This document shows, in pieces, positions 16,808 through 24,145 of a stretch of 36,273 bases of DNA. Below the pieces are notes generated by a model. That model saw only the letters and a list, made by a program, of their open reading frames with translations, made no database searches and was not told the DNA's origin. The stretch is taken from the NCBI GenBank assembly GCA_014804645.1, contig JAAUZI010000026.1, positions 1 through 36,273 of the forward strand, given 5' to 3'. This DNA is from Lachnospiraceae bacterium (GTDB lineage: Bacteria > Bacillota > Clostridia > Lachnospirales > Lachnospiraceae). The translations under genes were made by a program, and so were the position numbers. Positions within the stretch are counted from its first letter, which is position 1. Every line of letters begins with the position of its first letter.

Positions 16808-17213
16808 AAGTAGGACAGGCGATCGCAGCCACGGAAACGTGGGTGAGGAAAGTCCGGGCTTCACAGGGCAGGATGCCGGATAACGTCCGGTGGAGGCGAC
16901 TCCAAGGCCAGTGCAACAGAAATATACCGCCAGGAGATAATTACAAAGTAATTTTCTCGGAGAAAATTGTGAAACAATTTTCTTGAAGATAACTGCGAAG
17001 CAGTTTTCTTCTGGTAAGGGTGGAAAGGCAGCTTAAGAGACTACCGTCCGTCTGGTAACAGGCGGAGCCATGTAAACCCCATCCGAAGCAAGACCAAAAC
17101 GAAAGCTATAGGCTTGCCCGGCCTGCTTTCAGGTAGGTCGCTGGAGGCACCTGGCAACAGGTGTCCTAGATAGATGATCGCTCAACGACATAACCCGGCT
17201 TATCGTCCTGCTT
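16808..17213 (+). ncRNA. rnpB: RNase P RNA (bacterial, probably class A)
   Basis: The catalytic RNA that cleaves 5' leaders from pre-tRNAs. The 5' core contains GAGGAAAGTCCGGGCTTC, and ACAGAAATATACCGCC follows near 16917. The 3' core contains AAGACCAAAACGAAAGC and AGATAGATGATCGCTCAACGA-type sequence. The ends pair: AAGTAGGAC (16808-16816) with GTCCTGCTT (17205-17213) forms P1. The position normally occupied by the P12 arm carries three tandem small hairpins (16934-17011). A terminator follows at once. Class assignment is by general appearance. Confidence 0.95.
16934..17011 (+). repeat. three tandem look-alike hairpins within RNase P RNA
   Basis: Unit 1 (16934-16958): GAGA-T-AATTAC-aaa-GTAATT-T-TCTC. 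Unit 2 (16960-16984): AGAAAATTGT-gaa-ACAATTTTCT. Unit 3 (16985-17011): GAAGA-T-AACTGC-gaa-GCAGTT-T-TCTTC. Each has a 3-nt purine loop and a right arm ending TTTTCTY. Units 1 and 3 share a T.T mismatch at the same place. The arms differ but pair, suggesting a small palindromic repeat family inserted and tandemly copied in the variable P12 arm. Confidence 0.8.
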
Positions 17214-17221
17214 ACTATAAA

Positions 17222-17253
17222 ATCCCAGTATTTGTTACGAATACTGGGGTTTT
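17222..17253 (+). terminator. intrinsic terminator of rnpB
   Basis: CCCAGTATT (17224-17232), short loop, AATACTGGG (17240-17248), then GTTTT. Confidence 0.85.
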
Positions 17254-17271
17254 GCTATGGAGGAAAAAGGG

Positions 17272-18039
17272 TTGAGAAAAGGCCTGTGGCTATTGACAAT
17301 TATATCTGTGACATGGATGACGACGGCCTGCGGCGGACGGGGGGCGGGAAACGAACTGCCGTCCGGCGGCGGAGAGCCGGGCAATACAGCAGAATCGGTC
17401 AGCGCAGCGGAATCGGCCCATGCGACAGAGCCAGGCAATGTAGTGGAATCGGTCCATGCGGCAGAGCCGGATCAGGACATGCAGCGGTATCTGCGGCAGG
17501 TGACGGTGCGGTTCCAGGGGCCTCAGTGCCTGGGCAGCGGCGTGGTCTGGTCTGTGGAGGAGGAGATGCTGGTGATTGCCACAGCGGCTCATGTGGCTGA
17601 GGACAACAGCCCTCTGACCGTGCAGTTTGAGCAGGGGGACCCGCTGGAAACCCGGCTGAGGTATGTTTCAGACCAGGTGGATGTGGCGTTTGTGGAGGTA
17701 TCCCTGCAGGAACTGGAGGATCAGGATATTTCCTGGCAGGTGGCCAGGCAGGACAGAGAGGTGTGCGACCAGCTGGAGGCAGGTCAGCCGCTGTGGATCA
17801 TGGGGTCTGTGGAGGAGGCGGCGGACCGCACTTATGACGGCAGTGTAACACAGCCTTGGATATATCTGGAGGATTTTGGAAATTATATGCTGCTGGGACA
17901 TGCCTATGCCATTCCCGGAGTGTCCGGGGGCGGCGTGTTTACCCGGGAGGGCATTCTGGTGGGGATTCTCTGTGGCGGTAATGACGCCGATCAGATAGCG
18001 GTTCTGCCATGGAGCGTCATGGAGGCCAACAGTCAATAG
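17272..18039 (+). CDS. trypsin-like serine protease, putative lipoprotein
   Basis: A secreted S1-fold protease with a complete triad by motif: His in 'VIATAAHVAED', Asp in 'DQVDVAFVEV' and Ser in 'IPGVSGGGVF' (GxSGG-like). The N-terminus is RKGLWLL, a hydrophobic stretch, then TTACGG. The cysteine could be lipidated, though the lipobox is weak at -3. A ~45-residue linker rich in A, E, S and P, with imperfect repeats (AESVSAAES, ATEPGNVVESVHAAEP), follows. I chose TTG 17272 because GGAGG lies 8 nt before it. The alternative ATG 17257 has no ribosome site and abuts the rnpB terminator. There is no separate promoter, so expression may rely on readthrough from rnpB. The substrate is unknown. Confidence 0.8.
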   Translation: MRKGLWLLTIISVTWMTTACGGRGAGNELPSGGGEPGNTAESVSAAESAHATEPGNVVESVHAAEPDQDMQRYLRQVTVRFQGPQCLGSGVVWSVEEEMLVIATAAHVAEDNSPLTVQFEQGDPLETRLRYVSDQVDVAFVEVSLQELEDQDISWQVARQDREVCDQLEAGQPLWIMGSVEEAADRTYDGSVTQPWIYLEDFGNYMLLGHAYAIPGVSGGGVFTREGILVGILCGGNDADQIAVLPWSVMEANSQ

Positions 18040-18076
18040 ACCTAAAGAATTTATAAATTTTTCCGATTTACAGATA

Positions 18077-18105
18077 TTGACAAGGCAGGCGATTTGTTAG
18101 ACAAT
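18077..18105 (+). promoter_or_regulatory. possible promoter of the CobW-type GTPase gene
   Basis: TTGACA (18077-18082) with a weak -10 GACAAT (18100-18105) at 17-nt spacing. An inverted repeat CGGTTA-n8-TAACCG (18115-18134) follows and may be an operator or leader hairpin. No recognisable Zur box is seen. Confidence 0.4.
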
Positions 18106-18192
18106 AAGAAATAGCGGTTAGTCCATAATAACCGGGGAAGATTATTGTGTGAGACCCGGTGCAAATAAGTTGTTTGGAAAGGAAGTAGGAAA

Positions 18193-19362
18193 ATGACAAA
18201 GATTGATATTGTATCCGGCTTTTTGGGGGCTGGAAAGACCACATTGATTAAGAAACTGATTAAGGAGGCGCTGCAGGATACGCAGGTGGTGCTGATCGAG
18301 AACGAATTCGGTGAGATAGGCATTGACGGAGGCTTTTTAAAGGATGCAGGTATTGAGATCAAGGAGATGAATTCCGGCTGTATCTGCTGTTCTCTGGTGG
18401 GAGATTTCGGCGCGTCTCTGAAGGAGGTGTTGACTACCTACAAGCCGGAGCGTGTGCTGATTGAGCCTTCGGGAGTGGGAAAACTCTCAGATGTGGTCAA
18501 GGCGGTGGAGAATGTGGCCGTGGATCTGGATGTGAAAGTAAACAGCGCTGTGGCGGTGGTGGATGCCTCCAAGTGCAAGATGTATATTAAGAATTTTGGG
18601 GAATTTTTCGTTAATCAGATTGAGCATGCGGGAACAATCATTCTCAGCCGGACCGGCAATATGTCTCAGGAAAAACTGCAGGCGGCGGTAGAGTTGATCC
18701 GTCAGCACAACGACAAAGCCACCATCATTACCACACCCTGGGAGGATCTGGAGGGCAAGGCGATTCTGGAAACCATTGAAGGGGTGGACAATCTGGACGA
18801 TATGATGAAGGAGATGCTGGAGCATGCCAAGGAGCATGAGCATCACTATGACGAGAACGGTGTGTGCAGCTGTGGTCACCATCATCATGACCACGATGAG
18901 CATGAGCATCATCACCATGACAATGATGAGCACGAGCATCATCACCATGATCATGAGGAGGAGCACGAGCATCATCATCACGATCACGATGATGAGCATG
19001 AGCATCACCACCACGATCACGATGAGCACGAACATCATCATCACGACCACGATGAGCACGAGCATCACCACCACGGTCATCATCATGCGGACGAGGTGTT
19101 TGGCAGCTGGGGCATGGAGACACCCAATACCTACACGGCGGAGGAGATTGAGAAGATATTATCTGCCCTGGACAGTGGCGACTACGGCATGATTCTGCGC
19201 TCTAAGGGTATGGTGCCCGTCGGGGACGGCAGCTGGGTTTATTTTGACTATGTGCCCGAGGAGCATAATGTGCGCAGCGGCAAGCCGGAGGTGACCGGCA
19301 AGATTTGCGTCATCGGTTCCAAGCTAAACGAGGAGAAACTGGCAGAGCTGTTCCGCAGGTAA
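18193..19362 (+). CDS. G3E GTPase (CobW/COG0523) with long His-rich metal-binding repeat
   Basis: A predicted GTP-dependent metallochaperone of the COG0523 group (zinc, cobalt or nickel). Walker A is GFLGAGKT (residues 9-16), then 'ENEFGEIGIDGGF'. The metal motif is GCICC (62-66), and the switch region holds 'LIEPSGVGKL'. The usual NKxD guanine-specificity motif appears as SRTG, so nucleotide selectivity may differ. Residues ~213-300 are a His-rich stretch with about six tandem units of the EHEHHHHD type, preceded by CSCGHHHH. The CobW C-terminal domain follows (GDYGMILRSKGMVPV...WVYFDYVPEE). The ribosome site is AAAGGAAGTAGG. Downstream is a second G3E protein, making a metal-handling pair. 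The metal is inferred, not shown. Confidence 0.9.
   Translation: MTKIDIVSGFLGAGKTTLIKKLIKEALQDTQVVLIENEFGEIGIDGGFLKDAGIEIKEMNSGCICCSLVGDFGASLKEVLTTYKPERVLIEPSGVGKLSDVVKAVENVAVDLDVKVNSAVAVVDASKCKMYIKNFGEFFVNQIEHAGTIILSRTGNMSQEKLQAAVELIRQHNDKATIITTPWEDLEGKAILETIEGVDNLDDMMKEMLEHAKEHEHHYDENGVCSCGHHHHDHDEHEHHHHDNDEHEHHHHDHEEEHEHHHHDHDDEHEHHHHDHDEHEHHHHDHDEHEHHHHGHHHADEVFGSWGMETPNTYTAEEIEKILSALDSGDYGMILRSKGMVPVGDGSWVYFDYVPEEHNVRSGKPEVTGKICVIGSKLNEEKLAELFRR
18826..19092 (+). repeat. in-frame tandem repeat encoding His/Glu/Asp-rich metal-binding segment
   Basis: About six ~30-33-bp units built from GAGCATGAGCATCATCACCA-like sequence, inside the CobW-type gene. Unit length varies by one or two codons, always in multiples of three, so the frame is kept. 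Synonymous CAT/CAC variation between units indicates the array is not brand new. Confidence 0.85.
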
Positions 19363-19505
19363 ACAGGCCGCAGCGGAACTCAAATATTAAATCAGCAAGG
19401 CCCGGACAGTGCCTGAAATAAATTCCGACCGCACTTAAGGGCGGGATTTATTTCACCGGAAATGGTGCTGAGAGGGCCGCAGCGGAACTCTAAATAAAGG
19501 AGGCA
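19351..19505 (+). ncRNA. structured intercistronic RNA element, copy 3
   Basis: Lies between the two G3E genes. The plan matches copies 1 and 2: outer helix GGCCC/GGGCC (19399-19403/19474-19478), internal loop GGA/AGA, helix CAGTGCC/GGTGCTG with two G-U pairs (19407-19413/19464-19470), bulge ACCGGAAAT (19455-19463), and terminal hairpin GAAATAAAT/ATTTATTTC plus CCGC/GCGG. The 3' side GCGGAACTCTAAATAAAGGAGG parallels GCGAACTCTAATGAGAGG of copy 1. An upstream stem TTCCGC/GCGGAA overlaps the previous stop codon. A CTC upstream can pair with the GAG of the ribosome site. Helix sequences are unrelated to the other copies, while loop bases are kept. Confidence 0.68.
19366..19490 (+). repeat. 16-bp exact direct repeat flanking RNA element copy 3
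   Basis: GGCCGCAGCGGAACTC occurs at 19366-19381 and again at 19475-19490, each followed by an A/T-rich stretch with AAAT. The right copy is part of the conserved 3' motif of the RNA element; the left copy supplies the CTC that may pair with the ribosome site. Confidence 0.75.
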
Positions 19506-19509
19506 CGGT

Positions 19510-20439
19510 ATGAAACCGGTCTATATCATCAACGGATTTCTGGAGAGCGGGAAGACGGAATTTATCACCTATACCATAGCCCAGCCCTATTTTCGGATTC
19601 AGGGCAAGACCTTGATTATCGCCTGCGAGGAGGGTGAGGTAGAGTATGGAGACGAGCTGCTGCGCAGATGTAATGCAGTGCTGGAGGTCATTGAGGAGGA
19701 AGAGGACTGCAATCCCAACCATCTGGTGGAACTGGAAAAAAAGCACAAGCCGGAGCGAATTATTATCGAGTACAACGGTATGTGGAATTACAAAAACTTA
19801 AAGCTCCCCTGGCATTGGCGGGTGGAGCAGCAGATTACCACCATCGACGGTTCCACCTTCCCCATGTACTATACCAATATGCGCTCTCTGCTGGCGGAGA
19901 TGGTCAGAAAATCGGAACTGATTATTTTCAATCGCTGTGACGGCATTCAGGAGCTGAATGTCTACAAGCGCAATATCAAGGCGGTAAACCAGAATGCAGA
20001 CGTGATCTTTGAGGGTGCGGACGGAGAGATCAACGAGATCTTTGAGGAGGATTTGCCCTATGATCTGCAGGCGGAGATCATTGAGCTGGGGGATGAGGGC
20101 TATGGGATATGGTATCTGGACTCCCTGGACCACCTGGAGCGCTATGAGGGCAAGACCATCCGCTTTACCGCCATGGTGTTAAAGCCGGAGGGTATAGCTA
20201 AAGGATATTTTGTACCGGGGCGCATGGCCATGACCTGCTGCGCAGACGATATGGCCTTTTTGGGCTTTGCCTGTAAATATGAGGGTGCAGATGCCCTGAG
20301 ACAGAGGGAATGGGTGCAGGTGACTGCCACGGTCAAGAAGGAGTACTGGAAGGATTACGAGGGGGAAGGCCCCATACTCTATGCCAGTTCCGTGGTCAAA
20401 ACCAAGGCCCCTAAAAATGAAATTCTCAGTTTTACTTAA
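19510..20439 (+). CDS. G3E GTPase-like domain fused to DUF1980/TIGR03943-like domain
   Basis: The N-terminal half is a CobW-type P-loop domain: Walker A GFLESGKT (residues 9-16), an acidic stretch in place of the CxCC metal motif, 'IIIEYNGMW' where relatives have EPSG, and 'IIFNRCDG' as the NKxD element. The C-terminal ~100 residues ('GKTIRFTAMV...VPGRMAMTCCADDMAFLGFACKY...EWVQVTATV...PILYASSV') resemble the OB-like domain of YcgQ/DUF1980 proteins, which are encoded beside CobW proteins in Bacillus zinc operons. Both halves therefore point to metal homeostasis. Here the two functions appear in one 309-aa chain. GGAGGCACGGT precedes ATG 19510. The missing CxCC suggests it is not itself a canonical metal-inserting chaperone. 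Confidence 0.75.
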   Translation: MKPVYIINGFLESGKTEFITYTIAQPYFRIQGKTLIIACEEGEVEYGDELLRRCNAVLEVIEEEEDCNPNHLVELEKKHKPERIIIEYNGMWNYKNLKLPWHWRVEQQITTIDGSTFPMYYTNMRSLLAEMVRKSELIIFNRCDGIQELNVYKRNIKAVNQNADVIFEGADGEINEIFEEDLPYDLQAEIIELGDEGYGIWYLDSLDHLERYEGKTIRFTAMVLKPEGIAKGYFVPGRMAMTCCADDMAFLGFACKYEGADALRQREWVQVTATVKKEYWKDYEGEGPILYASSVVKTKAPKNEILSFT

Positions 20440-20443
20440 CGTG

Positions 20444-20482
20444 AGGGGAACGGCTTATGAGTCCGTTCCCCCTTCTGTCTTT
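20444..20482 (+). terminator. intrinsic terminator after G3E gene pair
   Basis: GGGGAACGG (20445-20453), loop CTTATGAGT, CCGTTCCCC (20463-20471), then a T-rich tail. Confidence 0.8.
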
Positions 20483-20549
20483 ATGCCTCAAGTAGGATGG
20501 CATTTTGACGTTATATCAGTAAATATGGTAGATAAGGAGTCGGAAAGAC

Positions 20550-21314
20550 ATGGAATCAACCAAGGAAATCCAGCAACTGAAAAGCCGTCTGAAGGACCTG
20601 GCAGAGCGCTCCTACCGGCAGAATCTGTACTGTTTTTCGGGTTTCTTGAGCCTGGGGGAGCAGGACCAGTTCTGGAGTATGGAGAGGGAACTGCACTATT
20701 GCAGCAGCCAGCTCTGGGGCGGTTATGAGCAGGCGGAGCGGAAAGTGGTGCGTTTTGGCAGCGCAGAGGAATTGGGCTATGAGGAGGACTATCCCATTGT
20801 CTGTATCCATATCACGCCGCTGCAGGCGAAATTTGCCGACGCCCTGAGCCACCGGGACTTTCTTGGGGCTTTGATGAATCTGGGCATAGAGCGCAGCACT
20901 TTGGGAGATATCCGGGTGGGGGAGAAGGAGGCATATTTGTATTGCCTCTCCGGTATGGCGGAGTATATCTGCGAACACTTAGACAAGGTCAGGCATACCA
21001 GCGTAAAATGTGTCCCCGTGGCGGAGAGCGCGGATGTGCCCCAGGAGGAGCCAAGGGAGCTGGTGGTGCAGTTGCCGTCCCTGCGCATTGACGCCTGTCT
21101 GGCCAAGGTGTACAATCGGTCTAGAGGGGAGATTCTGGAGGCTTTTCAGAGTGGCAGGGTCTATGTGGACGGCAGACTGTGCGAAAACAATTCCCGGCAG
21201 CTTAAAGGCGGTGAGACCATAAATCTGCGAGGCTATGGAAAATTTGTTTTCACCGGAGAACAGCGGGAGACCCGCAAGGGAAAGCTGTCGGTGAAGGTTT
21301 TGCTATACCAATGA
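20550..21314 (+). CDS. YlmH-like RNA-binding protein with S4 domain
   Basis: YlmH-family proteins bind RNA and ribosomes through an S4 domain, and in Firmicutes act in ribosome-associated quality control or sit beside the division cluster. Residues ~1-160 match the YlmH N-terminal regions ('FSGFLSLGEQDQFWS', 'VCIHITPLQAKFADALSHRDFLGALMNLGIERSTLGDI'). The S4 domain is at ~175-240 ('LRIDACLAKVYNRSRGEILEAFQSGRVYVDGRLCENNSRQLKGGETI'). At 254 aa it is typical. AAGGAG lies upstream with a somewhat long gap to the ATG. Division genes are absent here, so it has moved from its usual setting. Assignment to the family is firm; the detailed role is from relatives. Confidence 0.9.
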   Translation: MESTKEIQQLKSRLKDLAERSYRQNLYCFSGFLSLGEQDQFWSMERELHYCSSQLWGGYEQAERKVVRFGSAEELGYEEDYPIVCIHITPLQAKFADALSHRDFLGALMNLGIERSTLGDIRVGEKEAYLYCLSGMAEYICEHLDKVRHTSVKCVPVAESADVPQEEPRELVVQLPSLRIDACLAKVYNRSRGEILEAFQSGRVYVDGRLCENNSRQLKGGETINLRGYGKFVFTGEQRETRKGKLSVKVLLYQ

Positions 21315-21346
21315 GTGTAAGACGTTAAACCGAAGGAGGAGGGCGT

Positions 21347-22333
21347 ATGTATACATATTCGGTGATTAAATGGCTGTTTTTCTTTTATTTCTACTGCTTT
21401 TTGGGCTGGTGCATTGAGTCTGCCTATGTGTCGCTCCACCAGAAAAAGCTGGTGAACAGAGGATTTATGAGAGGACCGTTTCTGCCCCTTTATGGCAGCG
21501 GGGCCATCATGATGCTGGTGGTATCCATGCCATTTCAGGAGCATTTAGTTCTGGTATATATCGCGGGCTGTATCGGCGCCACCATACTGGAATATGTGAC
21601 GGGAGTGACCATGGAGGCGTTGTTCAAGGTGCGCTACTGGGATTACTCCGACAAGAAATTCAACTTTCAGGGACATATCTGTCTGGGTACATCCCTGTCC
21701 TGGGGGCTGCTTACCATACTGATGACCCGGTTTGTACACAGACCGGTGGAGCGCCTGGTGCTGGCGATTCCCGGAACTGCGCTGACGATCATTACACTGA
21801 TATTGACCGTGGAGATTGCCTGCGATTTTGCCCTGTCCTTCAAGGCAGCCATGGATCTGCGGGATGTTCTGGTGATGATGGAAAAGGCCAAGGAGGAGCT
21901 GATACATATCCAGAAACGCCTGGATGTGATTATTGCCCTGGCTGACAACGATATCCAGGCTCGCAGGGAGGAGTGGATAGAGGCCGGTGCGGCCCGCAAG
22001 GCAGCGGCGGCAGAGCAGATGGCAAAGCTCAGTGAGAATATGACATTGAAGGCAGGAGAGTTGAAGACGGGAATTGAGGAGGCGTTTGCCGGTTTGAAAC
22101 AACGCGCCCTGGAGAAACCCTCCGCCTATCTGGAAAGTGTGCGTGAGGAGCTCGGCGAGCTGCGGGTTAAGTACCGTGTCAGCATGGAGAAACGGGATGG
22201 TCTGGGGAAATCCCGGAGAGCTTACAGGCATCTGCTCCGCTCCAATCCCTCCATGACGTCCCGCATCTTTATGGATGCATGGGAAGAATTCAAGAAAAAT
22301 ATGGAGTATGAGCCGGAGGACGAGGAAGAATAG
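21347..22333 (+). CDS. putative membrane protein, PF06541 (ABC_trans_CmpB) family
   Basis: The first ~165 residues contain about five hydrophobic segments (for example WLFFFYFYCFLGWCIESAYV and GAIMMLVVSMPF). The 'FCFLGWCIES' and 'NRGFMRGPFLPLYGSGAI' signatures are characteristic of the family annotated 'putative ABC transporter permease'. 'YWDYSDKKFNFQGHICLGTSLSWG' is another family block. Residues ~180-329 form a long charged helical region, probably a coiled coil on the cytosolic side. The ribosome site GGAGGAGG precedes ATG 21347. No ATPase lies next to it, so the transporter label is weakly supported; function unknown. Confidence 0.82.
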   Translation: MYTYSVIKWLFFFYFYCFLGWCIESAYVSLHQKKLVNRGFMRGPFLPLYGSGAIMMLVVSMPFQEHLVLVYIAGCIGATILEYVTGVTMEALFKVRYWDYSDKKFNFQGHICLGTSLSWGLLTILMTRFVHRPVERLVLAIPGTALTIITLILTVEIACDFALSFKAAMDLRDVLVMMEKAKEELIHIQKRLDVIIALADNDIQARREEWIEAGAARKAAAAEQMAKLSENMTLKAGELKTGIEEAFAGLKQRALEKPSAYLESVREELGELRVKYRVSMEKRDGLGKSRRAYRHLLRSNPSMTSRIFMDAWEEFKKNMEYEPEDEEE

Positions 22334-22420
22334 GGTTAATATCTTTTTAATTCCTGCCGAAATAATATGTGATACAGGGAAGTATCGGTATGACCATAAG
22401 GATGTGGGAGGTATAATGGT

Positions 22421-23011
22421 ATGAAGGTGGGAGATGCCCTGGCCGCTTACCGCATGGAGCGGAAGATGATCGTGCAGGAGAGACGGCAGCTGTATAAACA
22501 GAAAGAATCGCTGGAAAGGAAAATGAACGCCACCGAGGGGGGCAGGGAGCGCTATGCCGAGGAGGCCGCCACACTGGAATTGTCCATTAACAATGTGTCC
22601 GAGCGATTTGAGGAGAATTTGAAAGTTCTGGATCAGCTCACAGAGCAGGAGGCGGCAGTCTGGAATGCGGAGGTTGCCCGGCAGCAGGCGGATGTGATGG
22701 AGGACGCCGCCATAGAGCTGGGCAAGCTCATGGAGGTGGCCCACCGAATCGCCAAGGGAGCCATTGTGCCTGCAACGGATGAGAAAAAACTGCTGGAGTA
22801 CAGCTTTGAGCTGTACCAGGCCGCCAAAAGCATGGGGGCCATAGTTCAGATGCAGAAAAAGCGGGAAAAGTACGACTCCATGTGGAACGACGAGGAAGAG
22901 GAGGAGCAGGAGTACGACCCCGAGGGCAAGGCCTACAACGCGGAGACCGACATCGGACTCCCGGAATCTATGGTGGAAGTAAGTGCGGATGCCAGTGATA
23001 CACAGGAATAA
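22421..23011 (+). CDS. uncharacterised coiled-coil protein
   Basis: A 196-aa soluble protein with no recognised domain. Residues 1-110 are strongly helical and charged (RMERKMIVQERRQLYKQKES...), a likely coiled coil. The C-terminal ~50 residues are acidic and probably disordered (DEEEEEQEYDPEG). GGGAGG lies upstream of the ATG. It follows the PF06541 gene by 87 nt in the same direction and may work with that protein's own coiled-coil tail (inference). The final codons and the 3' flank are duplicated 1.3 kb downstream (24292-24394), so a second copy of this gene's 3' end once existed there. Confidence 0.7.
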   Translation: MKVGDALAAYRMERKMIVQERRQLYKQKESLERKMNATEGGRERYAEEAATLELSINNVSERFEENLKVLDQLTEQEAAVWNAEVARQQADVMEDAAIELGKLMEVAHRIAKGAIVPATDEKKLLEYSFELYQAAKSMGAIVQMQKKREKYDSMWNDEEEEEQEYDPEGKAYNAETDIGLPESMVEVSADASDTQE

Positions 23012-23097
23012 GGTACCCTTGAAAGGAAAAGATGAAAGGATCTTTTTGAACTGTGGAGATAGTTAATAGACATCCCAAAATGATAATTTCAGGCGTC
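22983..23097 (+). repeat. left copy of ~105-bp duplicated segment
   Basis: Runs from the last codons of the coiled-coil gene through AAGG..CCTTGAAAGG, TTGAACTGTGGAG, AATAGACATCC and AATGATAATTT. The same ordered blocks recur at 24292-24394. The left copy carries a short extra stretch (AAAAGATGAAAGGATC). Confidence 0.8.
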
Positions 23098-23155
23098 AAA
23101 AAGAGGGCCATCGACCAGCTAAAAAAATTTTAGCCAGTGCGACAGCCCTTTTTAT
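23098..23155. terminator. bidirectional terminator between coiled-coil gene and minus-strand island
   Basis: AAAAAGAGGGC pairs with GCCCTTTTT around an inner GCTAAAA/TTTTAGC stem. A-runs and T-runs on both sides make it work in either direction. Confidence 0.75.
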
Positions 23156-23641
23156 TTATTTGGATATTTTATACACGGTTGAAATTTCGCTATAGGGGTT
23201 ATATTCTGCAGATTGAATATAATTTCCGTTATCAAGACTATCTGTCGTGAACACAGATTCACTATCAACCGAAAAACTCAGACTCACATTATCTTCGCCA
23301 TAAAACGTCACAACATAGCGTGGAAATCCCATTGGTCTTGATGTATTTGTTGGCTCTCTTAGCATGGACTCAACGATACTCTCCAATTTCTTAATATCCT
23401 CGTATTTTTCAACTTCCATTATTTGGGGAATATTACTTGTATAGCTTTCTATATCTTCATAGTAACAAATCTTAGCACTAGTCCACATAGAGATATTATT
23501 GTCCATCAGACCACATCCCATAAGCAATGTTAAAGAAGAGAAGATAATGAGTCCGCAGATACAAATAGGTACTTGCATATACTCCTTAGTCATTCGTGAA
23601 TTATTATGTGTTTGGTTGAAAATATTCATCATAATCACCAT
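23156..23641 (-). CDS. small putative lipoprotein, unknown function
   Basis: 161 aa if started at 23641. Residues ~22-42 are hydrophobic and end in LLMGCG, a good lipobox. The mature part (~120 aa) has no motif I recognise. The start is uncertain: the first ATG overlaps the end of the upstream C39-like reading frame by 7 nt, and later ATGs (residues 4, 5, 17, 22) are possible, the last with AAGGAG immediately before it. Base composition is A+T-rich compared with the surrounding genes. It is downstream of the broken C39-like gene and was probably its operon partner, perhaps a secreted pair. It lies between the ~105-bp duplicated flanks, so it likely arrived with that island. Confidence 0.6.
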   Translation of the reverse strand: MVIMMNIFNQTHNNSRMTKEYMQVPICICGLIIFSSLTLLMGCGLMDNNISMWTSAKICYYEDIESYTSNIPQIMEVEKYEDIKKLESIVESMLREPTNTSRPMGFPRYVVTFYGEDNVSLSFSVDSESVFTTDSLDNGNYIQSAEYNPYSEISTVYKISK

Positions 23642-24145
23642 TTCAGCCAGAACCAGGCGTGATCACATAAACTTAAACTCGTTAGGGGAAAACTCACTAC
23701 CCCATCGGCAGTATTTGTAGTATAACAAGTGATAAAATCACCGTTTGGTCCATAAGAATATCCGATTCCAGTTTTGAATTCAATATCTATCCGCAAAGTA
23801 AGCAGTAGTTCCAGAAGTTATCTTGGCAAATTCAGTACTACCAGTACTTGAGGTTCCCATGTAAGTGGCAAGATTGTCAATGAGGGTATCTCCCACTAAT
23901 GTCGAATATTTTGTTTTTATAAGCATAGCAACAGCTGTAGGAGCACAACTTGCACGCCACTGCAAATTAGCACCATTGCTAATGCTGCCAGTATCAGGCT
24001 GTGATGCAGGTATAGCATTGGTCAAATATTGTTGACGAAGGGAAGAATAATTTGCAGAGGTAATTTTAACCGTTGTAGCGTCCGTTTCAAACACTGACTG
24101 AATACCATTTATATTATACACTAATTGTTTGCAATACCAAGTTTA
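23635..24145 (-). pseudogene. truncated and frameshifted C39-like (papain-fold) peptidase
   Basis: The frame reads in from a stop at 24143-24145 (TWYCKQLVYNINGIQ...) without a signal peptide or a ribosome site, so the 5' end is missing. A cysteine in 'WRASCAPTAVAMLIKTKY' matches the nucleophile region of C39-like peptidases (normally CGPTA). The frame stops at AYFADRY (23780). A one-base shift opens a continuation (IDIEFKTGIGYSYGPNG..., then CDHAWFWLKW) that ends at 23635, restoring a plausible C-terminus. The gene is therefore broken twice: 5' truncation at a recombination junction and an internal frameshift. A strong minus-strand promoter (24158-24185), homologous to that of the DUF6442 gene, faces it. 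Its activity is probably lost. Confidence 0.75.

Noticed and set aside
18826..19092. Regular short repeats resembling a CRISPR array or minisatellite
   Set aside because: Units are contiguous, in frame and encode His-rich residues within a CobW-type protein. There are no unique spacers.
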